In this document: one piece after another, positions 58,474 to 64,000 of the stretch
How the letters are laid out: each line of letters starts with the position of its first letter
How positions within the stretch are numbered: the stretch's first letter is position 1
NCBI RefSeq assembly: GCF_018613755.1
Contig: NZ_JAGGPP010000022.1
Location: forward strand, 57,952 to 121,951
DNA from: Arthrobacter sp. ISL-72
GTDB lineage: Bacteria; Actinomycetota; Actinomycetes; Actinomycetales; Micrococcaceae
Length of the DNA: 64,000 nucleotides
Reading direction: 5' to 3'
Made by a program: the position numbers and the translations under genes
Notes under the pieces: model-generated
What the model saw: only the letters and a program-made list of their open reading frames with translations
Told to the model about the DNA's origin: nothing
Databases searched by the model: none

Positions 58474-59403
58474 TTGGCGATCAAACTCGTAACCACCGCA
58501 GCAGAATTGCGGGCTGAAAGCGCGCGGCTGCTGACGGAGAAGCAGGGTTCCTCGCAGGGCCTGGTTCCCACCATGGGCGCGCTGCACGAAGGGCACGCCA
58601 GCCTGGCCCGCACCGCCGTCGAACAAAACGACGTGGTAGTGGCCAGCATCTTCGTCAACCCGCTGCAGTTCGGCGAGGCCGTGGACCTGGACCGCTACCC
58701 CCGGACCCTTGAGGCGGACCTGCAACTCCTCGACGCCGAAGGTGTGGACCTGGTGTTCGCACCGTCCGTGGAGGAGGTCTATCCCGGCGGCGAACCCCTG
58801 GTCCGGGTGACGGCGGGCCGCCTGGCGGAAAAATGGGAAGGCGCTTCACGTCCCGGCCACTTCGACGGTGCACTCACTGTGGTGGCCAAGCTGCTGCATT
58901 ACGGGTTTCCGGGGGCAGGGCTGTCGGGCGGCGGCGCCTTTGTGACCGGTGCCGGTGCAGGCCTGCCGGCCTACCGCGCCTACTTCGGCCAGAAGGACGC
59001 CCAGCAGCTGGCACTGGTGCGGCGGATGGTGGCGGACCTGAATTTTCCCGTGGAGATCGTGGCCGTTCCGACGGTGCGCTCCGCTGACGGGCTGGCTTTG
59101 AGCAGCCGGAACAGGTTCCTCTCGGACGAGGAACGCGATGCTGCCCTGGTCCTGTCCCGGGCCCTTCGGCTGATCGAGGGGCGGGCCAACGCGCACGAAC
59201 CCCTCGACCTGGAATCCGCCCAGGCGCTGGTGGAATCCCAGCCGCTGGTAGGGCTCGACTACTTCGACGTCGTGGACCCGGCGACCCTCGAGCCCCTGGC
59301 CGAGAACTGCAAGGAGACTCCCTTCCGCGGGGAAGGCCTGGCCATCATTGCAGCCAAGGTGGGCCCGGTCCGGCTGATTGACAACGTGCCGCTCAGCTCC
59401 TGA
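58474..59403 (+). CDS. panC: pantothenate synthetase
   Basis: 309 residues. It ligates pantoate and beta-alanine with ATP. Motifs: LVPTMGALHEGHASLAR (HxGH-type nucleotide site), VVASIFVNPLQFG, RPGHFDGALTVVAKLL, YFGQKDAQQLALVRRM, and ALSSRNRFLS (KMSKS-like). Between VVAKLL and YFGQKD there is an insertion of about 23 Gly-rich residues (FPGAGLSGGGAF...) not usual in PanC. TTG 58474 is chosen because GGAGGAG lies 6 nt upstream and it fits the family N-terminus MAIKLVTTAAELR. Confidence 0.95.
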   Translation: MAIKLVTTAAELRAESARLLTEKQGSSQGLVPTMGALHEGHASLARTAVEQNDVVVASIFVNPLQFGEAVDLDRYPRTLEADLQLLDAEGVDLVFAPSVEEVYPGGEPLVRVTAGRLAEKWEGASRPGHFDGALTVVAKLLHYGFPGAGLSGGGAFVTGAGAGLPAYRAYFGQKDAQQLALVRRMVADLNFPVEIVAVPTVRSADGLALSSRNRFLSDEERDAALVLSRALRLIEGRANAHEPLDLESAQALVESQPLVGLDYFDVVDPATLEPLAENCKETPFRGEGLAIIAAKVGPVRLIDNVPLSS

Positions 59404-59452
59404 GCGCGGCGGGGACCCACGATGGAGAGGGCGCTCCCGAATAGTTTTTCCA

Positions 59453-59481
59453 ATGACGGGAATTACCCCGCGGGATACACT
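59453..59481 (+). promoter_or_regulatory. promoter ATGACG-17-TACACT of the MFS gene
   Basis: ATGACG (59453-59458) and TACACT (59476-59481) are spaced by 17 bp, 62 bp before ATG 59544. Confidence 0.5.
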
Positions 59482-59543
59482 GTTGCAAACTGCAGCGACG
59501 CAGCTCGCCGGAAACCACATCACATCTCTCTGAGGGAATCTCC

Positions 59544-61031
59544 ATGTCCACAGACGTCTCTTCCAATGCCCACGGTGATCCCGTGCAGGCCCGGCCTGCA
59601 GAGGGAGCGCTGGCCGCAGCTCCGGCGAAGATGTCCCGGGAATCCGTCACGATCATTGTCACGCTGCTGGTTGCCACGTTTGTGGTGATCCTCAACGAGA
59701 CCATCATGAACGTCGCCCTCCAGCGGCTCATGGTGGACCTGGGTGTTGACGCTCCCACGGTGCAGTGGCTCTCCACGGGTTTTATGCTCACCATGGCCGT
59801 GGTCATCCCCACCACCGGGTTCATCCTGCAGCGCCTCTCAACGCGCGCGGTGTTCATGCTCGCCATGGGCCTGTTCTCGGGCGGCACGCTCCTGGCCGCG
59901 CTGGCCCCCGGCTTCGAAATCCTCCTGCTGGCACGCATCGTCCAGGCCGGCGGAACGGCCATCATGCTTCCGCTCCTGATGACCACCATCCTCACGCTGG
60001 TCCCCCTGGAACGGCGCGGCGCGGTGATGGGCAACGTGAGCATCGCCATTTCCGTGGCACGGGCCCTGGGCCCCACCGTGTCGGGGATGATCCTTGAGCA
60101 CTTCTCGTGGCGCTTTATGTTCGTTTTCGTCCTCCCGATCGCACTCGCATCGTTCGCCATCGGAGCGCGTTATCTCACGAACATCGGCGAATCCGAGAAG
60201 ACCCGGCTGGACATCCTGTCCGTACTGCTGACGGTCCCGGCCTTCGGCGGACTGGTGTACGGCCTCAGCCAGATCGGCGGCGGACACGGCGGCCAAAGCG
60301 GACCGGGAACGACGGCGGTCGCGGCCCTTGCGATCGGCTTGGTGGCCATGACGGCTTTCGTGTTCCGCCAGCTGAAACTGCAAAAATCCGACGGCCCGCT
60401 CCTGGACCTGCGGGCATTCAACTACCGGATGTTCACGGTGTCCGTGTCGTTGATGGTCGTGGCCATGATCGCCCTCTTCGGCGCCGTCATCCTGCTCCCG
60501 CTGTACCTGCAGGAAATCCGGGGACTGAAGTCCCTGGAAACCGGCCTCGCACTGCTGCCCGGAGGCCTGGCCATGGGTCTGCTCGGACCGGTCATCGGCC
60601 GCGTCTTCGACAAGGTGGGCCCGCTTCCGCTCACCGTCTCCGGCTCCGTCATGATGGTGCTGTCCCTCTGGCAGTTCTCCCTGCTGAATGCCGAGACGGC
60701 CGTCTGGTGGATCGTGGTGCTGCACGTGGTGCTGAGCCTCGGCTTGGCGCTCCTGTTCACCCCGGCGTTCACCACCGGGCTCAACCCGCTGCCGCCGCAC
60801 CTCTACTCGCACGGCTCGGCCACCATGAGCACGCTGCAGCAGGTCGCCGGTGCGGCCGGAACTGCGCTGCTGGTGTCGATCTATGCAGTGGTGTCGGCCG
60901 GATCAGGCATCGTCGCAGGCATGCACGCTGCGTTCCTGACGGCGGCCCTCATAGCCGTCGCCGCCGTCGTGCTTTCCGCGATGATGCGCAAGACGGCCGG
61001 AGCAGAACACCCGGTGCCGGCCGCCCACTAA
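59544..61031 (+). CDS. MFS exporter, DHA2 (drug:proton antiporter) type
   Basis: 495 residues and about 14 hydrophobic segments starting at SVTIIVTLLVATFVVILNETIMNVAL. Features of the DHA2/EmrB group: NETIMNVALQRLMVDLG in TM1, VQWLSTGFMLTMA, a motif-A-like RLSTRAVFM, and the motif-C-like region GPTVSGMI. Likely an efflux pump; the substrate is unknown. It has its own promoter and SD GAGGGA. No TetR or MarR regulator adjoins it. Confidence 0.88.
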   Translation: MSTDVSSNAHGDPVQARPAEGALAAAPAKMSRESVTIIVTLLVATFVVILNETIMNVALQRLMVDLGVDAPTVQWLSTGFMLTMAVVIPTTGFILQRLSTRAVFMLAMGLFSGGTLLAALAPGFEILLLARIVQAGGTAIMLPLLMTTILTLVPLERRGAVMGNVSIAISVARALGPTVSGMILEHFSWRFMFVFVLPIALASFAIGARYLTNIGESEKTRLDILSVLLTVPAFGGLVYGLSQIGGGHGGQSGPGTTAVAALAIGLVAMTAFVFRQLKLQKSDGPLLDLRAFNYRMFTVSVSLMVVAMIALFGAVILLPLYLQEIRGLKSLETGLALLPGGLAMGLLGPVIGRVFDKVGPLPLTVSGSVMMVLSLWQFSLLNAETAVWWIVVLHVVLSLGLALLFTPAFTTGLNPLPPHLYSHGSATMSTLQQVAGAAGTALLVSIYAVVSAGSGIVAGMHAAFLTAALIAVAAVVLSAMMRKTAGAEHPVPAAH

Positions 61032-61045
61032 GCACTGACCCGTTG

Positions 61046-61101
61046 AGCGCGAACGGACACTTGAGGCCCTCTTCCCGGGGCCGCAAGTGTCCGTTCGCGC
61101 T
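61046..61101. repeat. dispersed repeat B, copy 2 (24-bp arms, one mismatch)
   Basis: Arms at 61046-61069 and 61078-61101 pair with a single mismatch around an 8-nt loop; the core CGGACACTTGAGGCC is identical to copy 1 at 44.5 kb. It lies between the convergent MFS and hydrolase genes, so it probably terminates both. Confidence 0.85.
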
Positions 61102-61125
61102 TTAGGACGGCGCGCTTTAGGACGG
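61096..61125. repeat. 15-bp perfect tandem duplication
   Basis: CGCGCTTTAGGACGG occurs twice in tandem (61096-61110, 61111-61125), beginning inside the right arm of repeat B copy 2. Confidence 0.9.
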
Positions 61126-61133
61126 GGGCCCCG

Positions 61134-61970
61134 TCAGCCTGCGAAGAACTCGCTGAGCTCGGTGATCAGCTTGTCCGGCGCCCGGTTGACGCCGTCGTGC
61201 CCCGCGCCCTGGAGGATCGTGTAGCTCGATCCGGACAGGACGTCGTGGATCTGCCCGCACGCGATGCCGAAGTAGGCCGGGCTCTTCTCGCCGACAATAA
61301 TGAGTGTCTCCAAGGGCAGCGCCAGAAACGGCTCCGCCGGCATGTCCGCAGCGATGATCGCTTTGATCTCGCGGACGCCGGCTTTCATCAGCTCCCGCAT
61401 CTGCTTGCCCACCGGGGTTCCGGCGGTGAGCTTGTTGGCCAGGGTCAGCATCGAGAGCGGCATCCGTGAGGACAAGGCCCCGCCGGTCTCAAGGCCCCTG
61501 ATGAGCACGGCAAGGGCGCGGTCGTCGTCGCCGGCCGCCGAGGCGCGTTCGTATTCCGCGATCCAGTCCGCCTTGACGCTGTGGTTCACGGAGACGGCGG
61601 GATCGTAGACCGCCAGCCGCTCCACCGGCAGCGTGCGGGCCGCATGCAGGGCCACGGCCCCGCCGAAGCTGTGGCCGAAGACATCCGTGCTGGCCGTATG
61701 CTTCATCACGGTGTCAAGGTCCCGGATGTCGGCGTCCAGCGTGTAGTCCTCTGCCTGCGGGGAGGATCCGCCCCGCCCGCGGCGGTTGAATGTGTGCACC
61801 GGCCGGCCCAGCGACGCACTCAGCTTCTGCGCAAAGCGGGTGTAGTCCGCGGCGGTCACCATGGAGGCCTGAACGACGACGACGCCCGAGCCCGCCGAAG
61901 CCAGCTCGGCCCCGGTGGTGTAGAGATCCAGCGTTCCGCCGTCGGGTGTTTTGATGTTCTCGCGCGTCAT
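61134..61970 (-). CDS. alpha/beta hydrolase, tandem copy 1
   Basis: 278 residues. The nucleophile is in VFGHSFGGAVALHAART, the family-like RRGRGGSSPQAEDY lies upstream, the acidic residue is near LIIVGEKSP and the catalytic His is in GAGHDGVNRAPDKL. It is a clear paralogue of the next two hydrolases (same NRRGRGGSS and xHSxGG blocks). The substrate is unknown. ATG 61970 has TAGGCT 6 nt upstream, fitting leaderless expression separate from the two genes upstream of it. Confidence 0.84.
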   Translation of the reverse strand: MTRENIKTPDGGTLDLYTTGAELASAGSGVVVVQASMVTAADYTRFAQKLSASLGRPVHTFNRRGRGGSSPQAEDYTLDADIRDLDTVMKHTASTDVFGHSFGGAVALHAARTLPVERLAVYDPAVSVNHSVKADWIAEYERASAAGDDDRALAVLIRGLETGGALSSRMPLSMLTLANKLTAGTPVGKQMRELMKAGVREIKAIIAADMPAEPFLALPLETLIIVGEKSPAYFGIACGQIHDVLSGSSYTILQGAGHDGVNRAPDKLITELSEFFAG

Positions 61971-61976
61971 GTTCCG

Positions 61977-61982
61977 AGCCTA
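61977..61982 (-). promoter_or_regulatory. -10 box TAGGCT, leaderless-type spacing
   Basis: TAGGCT on the minus strand ends 6 nt before ATG 61970, with no SD between. Confidence 0.5.
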
Positions 61983-62055
61983 CCCGGGGCGGCAGGAACC
62001 GCACAGCAACGGGGCGGGCCATGGGGGCAGCCGGCAGGAAATCCCCAGCAGGCGG

Positions 62056-62940
62056 TCAGCGCTTGTAGTAGGCGGAGATGTCGGTGACGAGTTCCTTCAC
62101 GGCGGCCGGGATGGAACCGTGGAAACCTTTGGGAGAAAGCTCATAGCTGCTTCCCGGCACGGCGGCGTGAAGGCGCTGGGCGGTGATCTTGTAGTAGCTG
62201 GGGCTTTTGCCGCCAGCCATGAAGTGCGTGGCGGCGGGGAGCGCGCTGAAGTCCCGGGCATGGTCGGCCTCGTTGTAGGCGGCCCGCAGCTCTTCCACGG
62301 CGCTGGGCATGACCTCGCTAAACATCCTGTTCAGCTTGGTGCGGGACACGAGGGCCATCAAGCCGGCAAGGACCGGTTCGGGGATCCTGGCCATCGCCGA
62401 TCCGGGCTTCGTTGCCTTCTTCAGGTGGGCCAGGGCATGGCCCACCTTGCCGTTGTTGACGGCTTCTTCAAAACCGTCCAGCCAGTCGGTGTCAATGCTG
62501 CCGTCGATGTTCACGGCGGCGTCATAGACGGCAAGCTTGTCCGGAACGTAAGAGGTACCCGTGAACTGCTGCACCGCGTTCAGCGCCACGGAACCGCCGA
62601 GGCTGTGGCCGAAGAGGTTGCGGGCGCCGGTGGCATCCATGATGGTCCGGACGTCGGCGATCTCCGTGGCCATGGAGTAGTCGGCGGGCTGCGGGGTGGA
62701 GTCGCCGCGGCCGCGCCGGTCGTAGACGTCCACCGCCCAGCCGTCGCCCAGGCCCTTGGACAGTGCCTCGGAAAACGGCCGGTAGATCAGTGCGGTGAGG
62801 AAGGCCCCGCCGATCACCACAATCCGGCGCTCACCCGGGGCATCCACGGTTCCGTAACTGTACAAAGCCAGCCGGCCGCCGTCGTGCGTGGTGATGAGCT
62901 GCTGCTCCACTGATCCCTGTCGTTCACGGGTTTCCTTCAC
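62056..62940 (-). CDS. alpha/beta hydrolase, tandem copy 2
   Basis: 294 residues. Core motifs: YDRRGRGDSTPQPADY, nucleophile in LFGHSLGGSVALNAVQ, MAGGKSPSYYKITAQRLHAAVPGSSY (parts) and the catalytic His in SPKGFHGSIP. Paralogue of copies 1 and 3. The GTG at 62940 overlaps the preceding gene's stop (GTGA), and AGGATGGG lies upstream, so it is translationally coupled to copy 3. A GTG 30 nt later is the alternative. The substrate is unknown. Confidence 0.84.
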   Translation of the reverse strand: MKETRERQGSVEQQLITTHDGGRLALYSYGTVDAPGERRIVVIGGAFLTALIYRPFSEALSKGLGDGWAVDVYDRRGRGDSTPQPADYSMATEIADVRTIMDATGARNLFGHSLGGSVALNAVQQFTGTSYVPDKLAVYDAAVNIDGSIDTDWLDGFEEAVNNGKVGHALAHLKKATKPGSAMARIPEPVLAGLMALVSRTKLNRMFSEVMPSAVEELRAAYNEADHARDFSALPAATHFMAGGKSPSYYKITAQRLHAAVPGSSYELSPKGFHGSIPAAVKELVTDISAYYKR

Positions 62941-63893
62941 GGGCCCATCCTAAAGCGGTTGCCCAGCGGGTGCCGGGCGGCGCGGATTCGCCGGAGCCGC
63001 AGGTTGACGTCGTTGGCCAGGAACCGCGCGGTGGTGAGCGCCAGCCGGTGCCCCGGGCGGAGCGGACCCTCATGGAGCTGGCCCGGCACCAGTGCGAAGT
63101 CGATCGCCGGCACTGCGGCCGCGAGCTGGCGGCCGGTTTCAGCGAAGTACGACGGGCTCCAGCCGCCGCTGAGCATTAGGGTGGGTGCGGTGATGCCGGT
63201 GAAGTCCTCAAGGGCGGCGTCGGCGTTGAGGACTGCCCGCATTTCGGCGACGGCGGTGGGCAGCAGCTGCCTCATCTCGGCGCCGAGGCGGGTCCGGGCG
63301 GATAGGATGCTCAGCATGCGCAGGGCGCCGAGCGGGAGTTTGGAGACCGGGCCGGCGGTTTCGAGGCCCTGGACGAGGTGCGCCCAGGCGTGGTCGAGCT
63401 GTCCCGCCGCCATGGAGTATTCGAGTTCGGGACGCCACCGGCGGCTGAGGCTGCCGGACAGCGAAACGGCGGCGTCGTACGTGACCAGCCGCCGGATGGG
63501 TTCGGTGCGGGCTGCCTGTAGTGCCACGAAGCCGCCGTAGCTGTGTGCGACGACGTCGGTGGAGCCGGTTGCCCGGATGATGGTCGCGAGGTCGCTGACT
63601 TCGGTCGCCGCCGAGTAGTCGGCCGGTTGCCCCGAAGAGCCGCCGCGGCCCCGCCGGTTGTAGGTGTGGACGGGCCGCCCCAGCAGGCGGCCGATCTTCA
63701 TGGCGAACGGCCGGTAGAGGGCGTCCGTCACCAGGGTTCCATGAATTACGACGACGCCGGGCTGGCCGGCGCCGCCAGGGTCACCAGGTGTTTCGCCCCC
63801 TGCGTGCAGGGCGGGCACCGCAGCAGGGCTGAAGGAATGCACCTCAAGGTGACCGCCGCCGTCGTCGTCCGTCCTGATCGTCCGAATCTCCAC
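62937..63893 (-). CDS. alpha/beta hydrolase, tandem copy 3
   Basis: 318 residues. Motifs: NRRGRGGSSGQPADYSAATEVSDL (in part), nucleophile in VVAHSYGGFVALQAART, and LSGGWSPSYFAETGRQLAAAVP, with catalytic His likely in LVPGQLHEGPLRPGHRL. GTG 63893 is chosen because a TAGACT -10 lies 7 nt upstream; a longer frame to 63974 would begin inside repeat A copy 2. First gene of a two-gene operon with copy 2. Confidence 0.82.
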   Translation of the reverse strand: MEIRTIRTDDDGGGHLEVHSFSPAAVPALHAGGETPGDPGGAGQPGVVVIHGTLVTDALYRPFAMKIGRLLGRPVHTYNRRGRGGSSGQPADYSAATEVSDLATIIRATGSTDVVAHSYGGFVALQAARTEPIRRLVTYDAAVSLSGSLSRRWRPELEYSMAAGQLDHAWAHLVQGLETAGPVSKLPLGALRMLSILSARTRLGAEMRQLLPTAVAEMRAVLNADAALEDFTGITAPTLMLSGGWSPSYFAETGRQLAAAVPAIDFALVPGQLHEGPLRPGHRLALTTARFLANDVNLRLRRIRAARHPLGNRFRMGP

Positions 63894-63900
63894 AGCCCCG

Positions 63901-63906
63901 AGTCTA
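63901..63906 (-). promoter_or_regulatory. -10 box TAGACT, leaderless-type spacing
   Basis: TAGACT on the minus strand ends 7 nt before GTG 63893. It supports the shorter start and a promoter between the gene and repeat A copy 2. Confidence 0.45.
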
Positions 63907-63946
63907 TTCCCCTCCCTCCTTCGGGCTCCTTCCTGCGACTTCCCCG

Positions 63947-63990
63947 CGAGTTTTTGTCCAGATAATGGCTCCAAAAGCGCGGCAAAGTCA
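63947..63990. repeat. dispersed repeat A, copy 2 (single arm)
   Basis: CGAGTTTTTGTCCAGATAATGG (63947-63968) continues with sequence matching the minus strand of copy 1 near 43.1 kb (AAAAGCGCG core at 63973-63981). The second arm seen in copy 1 is absent up to the window end. Confidence 0.75.
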
Positions 63991-64000
63991 TACGGTGGGA

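Noticed and set aside
63894..63974. Upstream extension of hydrolase copy 3 starting at 63974
   Set aside because: The added residues are encoded by dispersed repeat A, and a -10 box lies downstream of that start.
1..64000. tRNA, rRNA, CRISPR, prophage or insertion-sequence genes
   Set aside because: I read the intergenic regions and saw no tRNA cloverleaf, no spaced direct-repeat array, and no integrase, transposase or phage structural gene. A tRNA or CRISPR scan was not run.

Overview
The window is high-GC actinobacterial chromosome, most likely from Micrococcaceae (Arthrobacter or Pseudarthrobacter type). This rests on GC-rich codon use, -10 boxes of the form TAnnnT, several starts compatible with leaderless mRNA, frequent GTG/TTG starts, and the block tilS-hpt-ftsH-folE-folP-folB-folK-DUF3180-PH-PH-DUF2520-panC. 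Genes are densely packed. No gene-free stretch exceeds about 260 bp. I saw no rRNA, tRNA, CRISPR array, prophage, transposase or origin.

Layout. 0-7 kb: metabolic genes (arylformamidase-like hydrolase, NhaA antiporter, MBL-rhodanese fusion, PfkB kinase, PEBP protein, HAD phosphatase, GDPD). 7.0-12.5 kb: a compact signalling cluster with a GGDEF-EAL protein, two STAS-like paralogues, a 342-aa helical-repeat (TPR-like) protein, a divergent 51-aa secreted peptide ending in WWPD, and a soluble receiver/GAF histidine kinase. 12.6-21 kb: methyltransferase, NAD(P)HX dehydratase, histidine phosphatase, glycerate kinase, an SDR and several small disordered proteins that look stress-related. 21-36 kb: NCS2 uracil-type permease with a divergent RutE-like reductase, phosphoglucomutase, NERD protein, an APH-type kinase, amidase with peptidase E, rhodanese, pheA, a lipid kinase, serS and an AbiEi/endonuclease-like fusion. 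37.6-40.4 kb: an operon of a WXG100-domain protein, an unrecognised 260-aa protein and two RDD membrane proteins. 40.6-45 kb: phosphoketolase, carboxylesterase, pyrophosphatase. 45-59.4 kb: dacB, a zinc protease and the conserved tilS-to-panC block (purine salvage, membrane proteolysis, folate and pantothenate synthesis). 59.5-64 kb: a DHA2-type MFS exporter and three tandem alpha/beta hydrolases.

The best candidates for something undescribed are: (i) the helical-repeat protein paired with a short exported peptide, which resembles Rap/Phr-type intracellular peptide sensing, placed among c-di-GMP, STAS and histidine-kinase genes; (ii) the orphan WXG100-RDD operon; and (iii) two families of dispersed palindromic repeats (43.05/63.95 kb and 44.5/61.05 kb). 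All functional statements are from reading the sequence. No database search was run.
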